Part shown: positions 1 to 5,730 of the stretch, piece by piece
Position numbering within the stretch: the stretch's first letter is position 1
Layout: each line of letters begins with the position of its first letter
From: Candidatus Komeilibacteria bacterium RIFCSPHIGHO2_01_FULL_52_14
Lineage (GTDB): Bacteria > Patescibacteriota > Patescibacteriia > UBA1558 > 2-01-FULL-52-15
Direction: 5' to 3'
Length of the DNA stretch: 5,730 nt
Assembly: GCA_001818365.1 (NCBI GenBank)
Contig: MHKK01000040.1
Span: 1 to 5,730 of the forward strand
The notes under the pieces: generated by a model
Seen by the model: only the letters and a program-made list of their open reading frames with translations
Told to the model about the DNA's origin: nothing
Database searches by the model: none
Program-made: the position numbers and the translations under genes

Positions 1-599
1 TGGTGGTGTTGCGCGACGGTACGGTTCGCTCCGTCCTTATTGTCTCTTCGGTCAATTTTGATCTCAAATCCGAGGACGAGCAGAACGCGATGGTGACCGC
101 ATATGTAAACTTCTTGAATTCGCTTCAATTTCCGCTGCAGATCGTGGTGCAGTCGCGGCCGCTCAACATCGATGAGTATATTCACCGTCTGGAGGTAACG
201 GAACGCGAACATTCGAATGAGCTCCTGCGCATGCAAACGGCGGATTATCGCAATTTCATCAGCGACCTGGTGCACCTGGAAAAAATCATGAGTAAAAAGT
301 TTTTTATCGTCGTCCCGTATGCGCCCGGACAGGACAACAAATTAAAATTCACCGATCGCCTGATGGGGGCTTTTTCAACGGCGAAAGCGGTTACGCTGAG
401 CCGCGACCGGTTCGAGAAATACGCCCGGGAACTCAATAAGCGCGCCCTGTTCATCTATTCGGGGATAACCAGTATGGGACTGCAGGCGCGGCGTTTGAAC
501 ACGCAAGCGCTTATCGAGCTTTACTATAACAGTTATAATCCGTCGCTTGCATTGTCACAGGCGCTCCCCGATATTAATAAGCTCTCAATCGACGAGTAG
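1..599 (+). CDS. TraC-like / VirB4 N-terminal-like T4SS protein, 5'-truncated
   Basis: The frame is open through the left edge, so the true start is probably upstream. The GTG at 3-5 is the first possible start inside the window but looks internal, because family members as I recall them have a few dozen more residues first. Numbering from that GTG, 198 residues are visible. Residues 4-60 (RDGTVRSVLIVSSVNFDLKS, then a helix with DEQNA and FLNSLQFPLQI) resemble the first domain of VirB4-type ATPases of Gram-positive conjugative elements. The C-terminal part (about 155-180, GLQARRLNTQALIELYYNSY) also resembles a VirB4 segment. There is no Walker motif, membrane helix or cysteine, so it is likely a cytoplasmic partner of the ATPase that follows. 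Its TAG stop directly abuts the ATG of that gene. Family assignment is from remembered similarity; the role as a detached VirB4 domain is inference. Confidence 0.8.
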   Translation, partial: VVLRDGTVRSVLIVSSVNFDLKSEDEQNAMVTAYVNFLNSLQFPLQIVVQSRPLNIDEYIHRLEVTEREHSNELLRMQTADYRNFISDLVHLEKIMSKKFFIVVPYAPGQDNKLKFTDRLMGAFSTAKAVTLSRDRFEKYARELNKRALFIYSGITSMGLQARRLNTQALIELYYNSYNPSLALSQALPDINKLSIDE

Positions 600-2534
600 A
601 TGTTCAACCCGAAAAAAACAAAGATCATCAAGCCGGTGGAAGAGGAGCAGATCCTCTCGTTCGAGGAGCAGAAGCTCGTCCAGAGCCAGAAGCAGGAGAC
701 GGAGGAGGAGCTGCTTCTTGCCGAAAAGGCCTTCCGCGAAGGTGTCGTCACTATTACCGATATTATCGCACCGGCGGCGTTTAAGGTTGATTCGAGTTAT
801 GTGCGGTTGGGGGGTTTGTACGTGCGCACCATGTTCGTTGTGGCCTATCCGAGGTACATTACGCTCGGCTGGTTCGCGCCGATCATCAATTTCAGCATCG
901 CTCTCGACGTCGCCATGTTCTTTTATCCGGTTGACGCCGCCGCGGTATTGAAGAAATTGAAGAATAAAGTCGGCGCCATTGAAGCGCAGCTCTCGGCCGA
1001 TGCCGAGAAAGGAGCGCCGCGCGATCCCGTACAGGAAACGGCACTCCGGGATATCGAGTCGCTCCGTGACAGTTTAAGCCAGGGTACCGAACGTTTTTTC
1101 AAGTTTGGCCTGTACATCACCATTTACACGAAGAACAAGGAAGAGCTCGAACTCAACTCGGATAAAATCGAGAGCACCCTTGGCGCGTATCTGGTGCTGT
1201 CGCGCCGGGCACTCTGGCAAGCGGAGCAGGGGTTTAATTCAACGCTGCCCGTGGGCAACGATGAAATCTCGGTGTGGTGCAATATGTCGAGTTCGCCTGC
1301 CGCTGCGTCGTTCCCGTTCATATCGTCGGAGCTCACGTCGGATAACGGCATCATGTACGGCGTGAACCGGCATAACAACAGTTTGATCATCTTCGACCGG
1401 TTCAGTTTGCAGAACGCAAATTCGGTCGTGTTCGCAACCTCCGGGGCGGGAAAAAGTTACACGATCAAGCTTGAGGTGTTGCGCAGCATGATGTTGAATA
1501 CCGACGTTATCGTCGTTGATCCCGAGAAGGAATACCTGCATTTGTGCGAAGCGGTCGGCGGCACGTACGTGAACCTCTCCTTGAACTCGGAAAGTAAACT
1601 GAATCCGTTCGATCTGCCCGCGAATATCGGCGAGAGCAAGCCGGAGGACGTGCTTCGCAGCGCCGTGATAACCCTGAAGGGTCTGGTACGGCTCATGGTC
1701 GGTGATCTCACGCACGATGAGGACTCGATCGTCGATCGTGCGCTGCTTGAGACGTATGCGAAGAAGGATGTGACACCGACGAGCGACTGGTCAAAAGCAG
1801 CAATGCCGCTTATGTCCGATTTTGAGCAGGTTCTGTCGGGTATGGTTGGCGGCGAGGACCTCGCTTTGCGTATCAAGAAATACACGCAGGGGACCTTCGC
1901 CGGTTTATTTAACAGCCGGACGAACATTAATATAACCAATCAACTGGTTGTTTTCAGCGTGCGGGATCTTGAGGACGAACTTCGTCCGATCGCCATTTAC
2001 ACTATCGTCAATTATATCTGGAATGTCGTGCGTACCGAGATCAAGAAACGCATTCTGGTGATAGACGAGGCCTGGTGGCTCATGCAGCATGAGGACTCGG
2101 CAAAATTCATTTTTGCCCTCGTGAAACGCTGTCGCAAGTACTACCTTGGTGTCACGACGATCACACAGGACGTGAACGATTTTTTGCGGTCGCCCTACGG
2201 CCAGGCCATCGTGACGAACTCATCAATTCAGATATTGCTGAAGCAGTCCCCCGCGGCTATCGCACTCATACAAAAAACATTCCTCCTGACCGAAGGAGAA
2301 AAATACCTATTGCTTGAGAGCGGCGTGGGAGAGGGAATTTTCTTCGCCGGAAGCAAGCACGCGGCAATTAAGGTACTCGCTTCGTACACGGAAGATCAGA
2401 TTATTACATCGGACCCGAGACAGCTTTTGGAGCTTGAAGAGGCCAAGAAAGAATTTAAGCAGGCAATGCAGCTGCAGGAGCCGGTGCCGGTAACGGAGCC
2501 GGGCAAGCAGGCGGTCGTGCTGCCGGCGGCATAA
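600..2534 (+). CDS. VirB4/TraC-family T4SS ATPase
   Basis: A 644-residue protein, complete and close to the usual length for a VirB4 core. Residues 12-46 are a charged, probably coiled-coil lead. Residues 53-215 match the CagE/TrbE/VirB N-terminal region (ITDIIAPAAFKV, YPRYITLGWFAPIIN, MFFYP, QGTERFFKFGLYITIY, GFNSTLPVGND). The motor domain has Walker A at 279-286 (ATSGAGKS, K285), a DPEKEY motif at 307-312, NPFD at 335-338, Walker B at 485-490 (ILVIDE) followed by AWWLM, TQD at 522-524 and TNSSIQILLKQ at 539-549. All key residues are present, so it should be active. VirB4 proteins are hexameric ATPases at the inner membrane base of T4SSs that power pilus assembly or substrate export. The ATG at 600 sits right against the preceding stop (TAGATG) with only a weak GACGAG upstream, which suggests translational coupling. 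The substrate cannot be told from the sequence. Confidence 0.95.
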   Translation: MFNPKKTKIIKPVEEEQILSFEEQKLVQSQKQETEEELLLAEKAFREGVVTITDIIAPAAFKVDSSYVRLGGLYVRTMFVVAYPRYITLGWFAPIINFSIALDVAMFFYPVDAAAVLKKLKNKVGAIEAQLSADAEKGAPRDPVQETALRDIESLRDSLSQGTERFFKFGLYITIYTKNKEELELNSDKIESTLGAYLVLSRRALWQAEQGFNSTLPVGNDEISVWCNMSSSPAAASFPFISSELTSDNGIMYGVNRHNNSLIIFDRFSLQNANSVVFATSGAGKSYTIKLEVLRSMMLNTDVIVVDPEKEYLHLCEAVGGTYVNLSLNSESKLNPFDLPANIGESKPEDVLRSAVITLKGLVRLMVGDLTHDEDSIVDRALLETYAKKDVTPTSDWSKAAMPLMSDFEQVLSGMVGGEDLALRIKKYTQGTFAGLFNSRTNINITNQLVVFSVRDLEDELRPIAIYTIVNYIWNVVRTEIKKRILVIDEAWWLMQHEDSAKFIFALVKRCRKYYLGVTTITQDVNDFLRSPYGQAIVTNSSIQILLKQSPAAIALIQKTFLLTEGEKYLLLESGVGEGIFFAGSKHAAIKVLASYTEDQIITSDPRQLLELEEAKKEFKQAMQLQEPVPVTEPGKQAVVLPAA

Positions 2535-2541
2535 TCTATGG
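2532..2541 (+). promoter_or_regulatory. Stop-start junction TAATCTATGG (genes 2/3)
   Basis: Stop TAA of the ATPase gene, three bases TCT and the ATG of gene 3. No Shine-Dalgarno is seen in the preceding 20 bases, so gene 3 is probably read by re-initiating ribosomes. The same ten bases occur at the next junction (3126-3135). Confidence 0.4.
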
Positions 2542-3128
2542 AACAAGATCAGCCGAAGTATAACCGGAAACGACTGGCTGCATTCGGTGCGCTGGTGCTC
2601 CTTCTGGCTCTTATCCTGTTCCTGATCTGGTGGTGGACCCGTCCGACAGCGCCTCGGTCAACGGTACAGCAGCAACCCGTGCCTCAAAATGTCGTCACGC
2701 TACCCCCGGAGCAAGTGACCCCGCCGGTACCGCAGGTGCCGCCGAAGCAGATCACCGAGGGTGAGCAGGTGATCACAAATCTCGCTCGTAATTTTACGGA
2801 ACGCTACGGAAGCTTTTCAACCGACAATAATTATCAGAATCTCAAGGAGCTTTCACCGTTCATCACGTCGAAGCTCCGGTCGCAATTTGAAAAAACGATA
2901 ACGGGATCTGCAGGGAGCCAGGTATTCAGAGGCGTAACGACCAAAGCGCTGAACGTCCTCATCACGTCGCTCACCGAATCGCGCGCTTCCGTTACCGTCA
3001 CCGCGCAGCGCGTTGAGACAGTCGCAGATCAGCAGGCGATCGTGACGTATGCGAAACTCGCCCTGACCATGGTGAAGCAGGGGCCGTACTGGTACGTCGA
3101 CAGCGCGGAATGGAAGGATCGACCGTAA
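2538..3128 (+). CDS. Single-pass membrane protein with putative VirB8/NTF2-like outer domain
   Basis: 196 residues. A basic N-terminus (KYNRKR) precedes one membrane helix at about 13-33 ending in WWW, so the N-terminus should be inside and the rest outside. Residues 35-70 are a Pro/Gln/Val-rich linker. Residues 72-193 form a compact domain: a first helix (EQVITNLARNFTERYGSF), a helix around LKELSPFITSKLRSQFE, then alternating strand-like segments ending in YWYVDSAEW. This helix-then-sheet order, with the closing G-P-Y-W-Y-V strand, is what NTF2-like domains such as VirB8 and TcpC show, and the bitopic layout and position after virB4 fit a VirB8-like scaffold. This is a fold-level guess, and there is no signature motif that proves it. 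It has no cysteines. It starts three bases after the ATPase stop with no Shine-Dalgarno visible. Existence as a gene is near certain; function is tentative. Confidence 0.85.
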   Translation: MEQDQPKYNRKRLAAFGALVLLLALILFLIWWWTRPTAPRSTVQQQPVPQNVVTLPPEQVTPPVPQVPPKQITEGEQVITNLARNFTERYGSFSTDNNYQNLKELSPFITSKLRSQFEKTITGSAGSQVFRGVTTKALNVLITSLTESRASVTVTAQRVETVADQQAIVTYAKLALTMVKQGPYWYVDSAEWKDRP

Positions 3129-3135
3129 TCTATGG
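3126..3135 (+). promoter_or_regulatory. Stop-start junction TAATCTATGG (genes 3/4)
   Basis: Identical ten bases to the junction at 2532-2541, again spanning the stop codon, a TCT spacer and the start codon. Here a possible AAGGA lies 13 bases before the ATG. A termination-reinitiation role is inferred from geometry only. Confidence 0.4.
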
Positions 3136-3635
3136 CAGAATACGCCGATACAATGGAAGCGGGTGCCGTTGAGCAGGATATTGCCCAGCAGGCGGCTGCG
3201 CGGGAATTCCGCCTGCAGACGATCGAAGCTCGGCGGAGCAGGTTCATGCAACCGCAAGGCGCGGGTGCTGCCGCCGGTGCAGCGGGAACCGTTGAGCGGT
3301 TAGCTGAGCTCAAGCAACGGATCCGCCAGATCCGGGCTGCGTGGACGATAGGAGGGATAGCCGGATCCGTTACGGTCATAGGTCTGCTCGTAACGATCCC
3401 TGTGTGGAATATACGGTTATGGTGGAAGGTTCTTGGATTGCCCGGCCATGAAATCTTTGGTCTCTCGTGGGGGATGGCAGTCGTCGTTATATTCGCCGAT
3501 ATTCTGCTCTTTATGGCATTCCTGTTACTGGTTATCTTGGCGTACGTACATGAACACCCGTTCGAAGCGGCTTTCTATGCATTCACCAATTTTCCTTCAC
3601 TTGCATGGGATTTTTTCAAATTGATTTTGCAATAA
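3132..3635 (+). CDS. Unrecognised protein with two membrane helices
   Basis: 167 residues; I do not recognise the family. The first 70 residues are hydrophilic: Glu/Gln/Ala-rich helix at about 12-35, an Ala/Gly stretch at 42-52 (QGAGAAAGAAG), then a charged helix at 53-70 (VERLAELKQRIRQIRAAW) that runs into membrane helix 1 at about 72-92. A short polar loop (WNIRLWWKVLGLPGHEIFG) leads to membrane helix 2 at about 113-139. The remaining 28 residues are aromatic and amphipathic (HPFEAAFYAF, then SLAWDFFKLI) and may lie on the membrane. Both long tails are probably cytoplasmic, with a small outer loop, so it could link the membrane complex to the ATPase. AAGGA at 3114-3118 is a possible ribosome site, though 13 bases from the ATG is long. 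It has no cysteines. Position in the operon implies a T4SS part; no specific homologue is claimed. Confidence 0.85.
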   Translation: MAEYADTMEAGAVEQDIAQQAAAREFRLQTIEARRSRFMQPQGAGAAAGAAGTVERLAELKQRIRQIRAAWTIGGIAGSVTVIGLLVTIPVWNIRLWWKVLGLPGHEIFGLSWGMAVVVIFADILLFMAFLLLVILAYVHEHPFEAAFYAFTNFPSLAWDFFKLILQ

Positions 3636-3636
3636 T
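3628..3636 (+). promoter_or_regulatory. Possible extended -10 element before the propeller gene
   Basis: TGCAATAAT at the end of gene 4 fits an extended -10 (TGn followed by AATAAT, five of six matches to TATAAT). It lies just before the largest gap in the operon (27 nt) and would start a transcript near 3643 with a leader of about 20 bases. No good -35 is seen at 16-18 bases upstream. A chance match in AT-rich coding sequence is quite possible. Confidence 0.2.
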
Positions 3637-3662
3637 CGCGCAGAAACGAGATATCAAAAAAT

Positions 3663-4889
3663 ATGGATAGAAAGAGAATACTGCTTATCATAGGTTTCAT
3701 TATCTCCGTCGGCGTTTTTGGATGGCTGCTGTATTACTTCTTTTTCAGGGCACTCCCCGGAACGGTCCCGACAAACGGCGTTAACGGAAACGGTACGCTT
3801 CCGATTCCGACGAACGGCAATATCGGCGTCATCGGCAATCAAAGCCGGAACGTCAATCTCCCGTCATTCGGCAACAACATCGACATCACGGCGCCGACCG
3901 ATATCGCTCGCGGAGGACTGACGAAGGTACAGGACATCATAACGAATCCGGTCGAGAATTTCGTATCGAACGGGTCCGGCACCGTCTTTTACAATCCGTC
4001 GACCGCTCAATTCTACCGTCTTGCGGACGGAAAGCAGACGGTGCTCAGCGATAGGAAATTCACCGGCGTCGAGAAGGCAACCTGGTCAAAAGACCAGTCA
4101 AAGGCGATTCTCGAATTCCCCGACGGATCCAACGTTGTTTACAATTTCAAAACGAATACGCAGATAACGCTTCCCAAAGAGATGACCGAATTTTCGTTCG
4201 ACGGTTCGGGCGGGAGCATTGCGGTAAAATGGATCGGCGACACGAAAGAGGACAACTGGCTGATGGTAGGAGATGCCGACGGATCGAATTTCCGTCTTAT
4301 TGAACCGCTGGGCGATCAGAGCACCAACGTGCAGGTGGGCTACTCGCCGGACAGTCAGGTCGTTGCCGTCGTCCGGAGACCGATCGACGCGGATCGGCAG
4401 GAGGTGCTTCCGATAGGCGCGCTCGGTCAGAATTTCAAATCGTTTACCATTGAAGGTCTCAAATTCGAAAGCGCTTGGGCGCCAGCCGGAAACACGCTCC
4501 TGTACAATATATCGACCGCGGCCAACAATTATAATCCGGAACTCTGGCTCACGAGCGGCAGCACGGCGACGCTCGGATCGAGTCACCTGGACTTGAAGCT
4601 GCATACCTGGGCATCAAAATGTACGTTCGATGCAACGGGAAATTCGGTGTACTGTGCCGAACCGACTTCGCTACCGACCGGAACCGGACTCTATCCCGAG
4701 CTTGCGGATGGAATTCCCGACGCATTCTTCAGGATCGACCTTCGTACCGGCCAAAAGATCCCCCTGGCACTGCCGGTCGGGAGCCAGCTTCTCTATAGCG
4801 CGAAATCGGTGCAGCTTTCGCCCGACGAATCCCAACTGTATTTTGTCGATAGCGTCACCAATCAGGTTCATTCGATTCGTCTGAAGTAA
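3663..4889 (+). CDS. Membrane-tethered TolB/WD40-like beta-propeller protein
   Basis: 408 residues. A basic N-terminus (MDRKR) and one helix at about 6-28 anchor the protein; residues 33-75 are an Asn/Gly/Pro-rich linker, so the rest should face outside. From about 100 the sequence shows repeated strand blocks with propeller signatures of PD40 type: ATWSKDQSKAILEF (139-152), FSFDGSGGSIAVKW (177-190), VGYSPDSQVVAVV (225-237), SAWAPAGNTLLYN (270-282), CTFDATGNSVYCA (320-332) and VQLSPDESQLYFVDS (383-397). That makes about six blades. Such propellers usually bind proteins and show no catalysis; here it may be a scaffold for the surface part of the machine. The only cysteines are C320 and C331, in one blade, and the next gene is a DsbA-like oxidase. 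A weak GAG at 3648-3650 lies 12 bases before the ATG. The propeller call is solid; the partner is unknown. Confidence 0.88.
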   Translation: MDRKRILLIIGFIISVGVFGWLLYYFFFRALPGTVPTNGVNGNGTLPIPTNGNIGVIGNQSRNVNLPSFGNNIDITAPTDIARGGLTKVQDIITNPVENFVSNGSGTVFYNPSTAQFYRLADGKQTVLSDRKFTGVEKATWSKDQSKAILEFPDGSNVVYNFKTNTQITLPKEMTEFSFDGSGGSIAVKWIGDTKEDNWLMVGDADGSNFRLIEPLGDQSTNVQVGYSPDSQVVAVVRRPIDADRQEVLPIGALGQNFKSFTIEGLKFESAWAPAGNTLLYNISTAANNYNPELWLTSGSTATLGSSHLDLKLHTWASKCTFDATGNSVYCAEPTSLPTGTGLYPELADGIPDAFFRIDLRTGQKIPLALPVGSQLLYSAKSVQLSPDESQLYFVDSVTNQVHSIRLK

Positions 4890-4891
4890 GT

Positions 4892-5539
4892 ATGAAGATG
4901 TTCATCGCTACCGCTATAGTGGCGCTGGTGGTACTGGCTGCAGGATTTATCCTGGTGGGTCTGCGCCAGCCGACGCAAGTGTCCGTTTCGGAAACCGTAC
5001 CACGTGTTTTGACTCCAAACGAGACCGATCCGTCCGTTGGCAGACGTGACGCTCCGGTGACCGTTATTATTGCGGCGTCATTTACCTGTCCTCATTGCCG
5101 GGAAGAATCGGCGGTGCTTGATCAGATAGCGGCTCTTTATCCCGATAAGGTCCGAATCATATGGAAGGATTTGCCGGAATCGTATGAGGAGAGTTTTACG
5201 GCCGCGATTGCCGCTCGCTGCGCCCAGCAACAAGGTCGGTTCTGGCAGTATCGCGATCTTTTGTTTACCAAACGGGAACTGCTTTCGGCACTGACGCTGT
5301 ACCCCCTCTGGGCAAAACAGCTGGGGCTGCTGCAGCCGGAGTTTGAGCGGTGCTTTCAAACGCAGGAAACCCGACCGCTGGTAGAATACAATATTTCGGA
5401 AGCCCTGGCATCGGGCATCTCGGGGGTCCCGTACGTACAAGTGGATGACGAGCCGGGCGTTCAAGGCACCATTGGTTTAGCGCAACTTCGGGGCATGATT
5501 GATTCCGCACTTGCTCAGGCACCTTCAGCGAACAACTGA
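4892..5539 (+). CDS. Membrane-anchored DsbA-like thiol:disulfide oxidoreductase (thioredoxin_4 type)
   Basis: 215 residues. Residues 4-24 are a membrane helix with no lipobox cysteine, followed by a linker (25-50). The thioredoxin-fold domain starts at RRDAPVTVII (51-60). The active site is C66-P-H-C69, the same dipeptide as in E. coli DsbA, typical of strongly oxidising enzymes. The inserted helical part carries AARCAQQQGRFWQYRDLLF (107-125), and the cis-proline loop is GISGVPYVQV (175-184, P180). Two more cysteines, C110 and C154, sit where many members of this family carry a second pair. It most likely introduces disulfides into exported proteins outside the membrane; the neighbouring propeller, with exactly two cysteines, is a plausible substrate. 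No DsbB or VKOR partner to re-oxidise it is in the window. The ATG lies two bases after the previous stop; an in-frame ATG at 4898 is an alternative start. Confidence 0.93.
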   Translation: MKMFIATAIVALVVLAAGFILVGLRQPTQVSVSETVPRVLTPNETDPSVGRRDAPVTVIIAASFTCPHCREESAVLDQIAALYPDKVRIIWKDLPESYEESFTAAIAARCAQQQGRFWQYRDLLFTKRELLSALTLYPLWAKQLGLLQPEFERCFQTQETRPLVEYNISEALASGISGVPYVQVDDEPGVQGTIGLAQLRGMIDSALAQAPSANN

Positions 5540-5542
5540 TGA
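5537..5542 (+). promoter_or_regulatory. TGATGA overlap of genes 6 and 7
   Basis: TGA (5537-5539) ends the oxidoreductase, ATG (5539-5541) starts the secreted protein, and a second in-frame TGA (5540-5542) backs up the first stop. The one-base overlap is a typical translational-coupling site. Confidence 0.5.
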
Positions 5543-5730
5543 AACAATTACGACAACTATCGATATTCCTGGTGACCGGTGTTTGGAGTTTTGTTATTGC
5601 TTTTTCTGCCTCCGCCGCCTCTCCCATCACCTTCACCCCCGAATCAGGCATTCAATTCACTGGAGGTGCCGTAACACCCGAGCTTCTAGCCAATTACCTT
5701 GTTGCTCTGGACATCTTCCTTTTCCGCTTG
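5539..5730 (+). CDS. Secreted protein with signal peptide, 3'-truncated
   Basis: The frame opens with ATG at 5539, sharing its A with the TGA stop of the oxidoreductase, and stays open for 64 codons to the right edge. The N-terminus reads as a classic signal peptide: basic MKQLRQ, hydrophobic core about 8-21 (SIFLVTGVWSFVIA), then FSASAASP, with an A-x-A site predicting cleavage after about residue 26. The mature start (SPITFTPESGIQFTGGAVTP, then ELLANYLVALDIFLFRL) matches no family I can name. No Shine-Dalgarno precedes the ATG, so reading probably depends on coupling to the upstream gene. The last 17 residues or so are fairly hydrophobic and may be a helix. Being next to a DsbA-like gene and at the end of a T4SS-type block, it could be a surface part or exported product, but the visible part is too short to decide. 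Confidence 0.75.
   Translation, partial: MKQLRQLSIFLVTGVWSFVIAFSASAASPITFTPESGIQFTGGAVTPELLANYLVALDIFLFRL

Noticed and set aside
547..951. 134-codon + strand frame overlapping the gene 1/gene 2 junction
   Set aside because: Extremely Ser/Arg-rich low-complexity translation, an out-of-frame artefact of the charged ATPase N-terminus.
1239..1715. 158-codon open frame on the minus strand inside the ATPase gene
   Set aside because: Arg/His-rich shadow of a strongly supported VirB4 gene, with no recognisable domain.
3601..3632. TTGCA...TGCAA inverted repeat with T-rich middle as a terminator
   Set aside because: Arms are only 5 bp with a 22-base loop, inside coding sequence, and the T-run lies in the loop.
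4098..4604. 168-codon open frame on the minus strand inside the propeller gene
   Set aside because: Composition (many Arg, Glu, Val) fits a reverse-frame shadow; the + strand has clear propeller repeats.
5537..5542. Recoded TGA (UGA as Gly, as in Gracilibacteria/Absconditabacteria)
   Set aside because: No in-frame TGA occurs inside any gene, and the tandem TGATGA ends a domain of normal length while a good signal-peptide gene starts there.
5265..5651. 128-codon minus-strand frame across the gene 6/gene 7 junction
   Set aside because: It opposes both a CPHC oxidoreductase and a signal-peptide gene and shows no protein-like features.
1..5730. Mobile-element boundaries, integrase, relaxase or transfer origin
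   Set aside because: No terminal repeats, recombinase motifs or relaxase motifs seen; T4SS-like genes alone do not prove a mobile element.

Overview
The window is fully coding, with no rRNA, tRNA, CRISPR array or insertion sequence visible. It holds seven genes in a row on the + strand with intergenic gaps of 0, 3, 3, 27 and 2 nt and one 1-nt overlap. This is almost certainly one operon whose promoter lies upstream of base 1. Both end genes are cut by the window edges.

The operon encodes a type IV secretion/conjugation-like (T4SS-like) machine. Gene 1 (1-599, 5'-truncated) is a TraC-like protein that resembles the extreme N-terminal part of VirB4-type ATPases. Gene 2 (600-2534) is a complete VirB4/TraC-family ATPase with intact Walker A, Walker B and TQD motifs. 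Gene 3 (2538-3128) is a single-pass membrane protein with a Pro-rich stalk and a putative NTF2-like/VirB8-like outer domain. Gene 4 (3132-3635) is an unrecognised protein with two membrane helices. Gene 5 (3663-4889) is a membrane-tethered beta-propeller of TolB/WD40 type. Gene 6 (4892-5539) is a membrane-anchored DsbA-like thiol oxidoreductase with a CPHC active site. Gene 7 (5539 to the right edge) begins a secreted protein with a signal peptide.

Taken together, the layout is a cytoplasmic motor (genes 1 and 2), a set of membrane and outer-face parts (genes 3, 4 and 5), a disulfide-forming enzyme that could fold them (gene 6) and an exported product (gene 7). Genes 3, 5 and 6 share a topology: short basic N-terminus inside, one helix, flexible linker, outer domain. 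The only two cysteines in the propeller lie 11 residues apart, which fits the oxidoreductase next door.

The combination of a separate TraC-like protein with a VirB4 of this kind, followed by small membrane proteins of uncertain identity, is what I recall from Patescibacteria (Candidate Phyla Radiation) genomes, and that is my best guess for the source. It rests on remembered family similarity, not on a search. Standard stop codons (TAG, TAA, TGA) all appear to be used, so the UGA-to-glycine code of Gracilibacteria/Absconditabacteria is unlikely. No relaxase, coupling protein (VirD4), integrase or transfer origin is visible, so the window alone does not say whether the system moves DNA, takes it up, builds a pilus or secretes protein.
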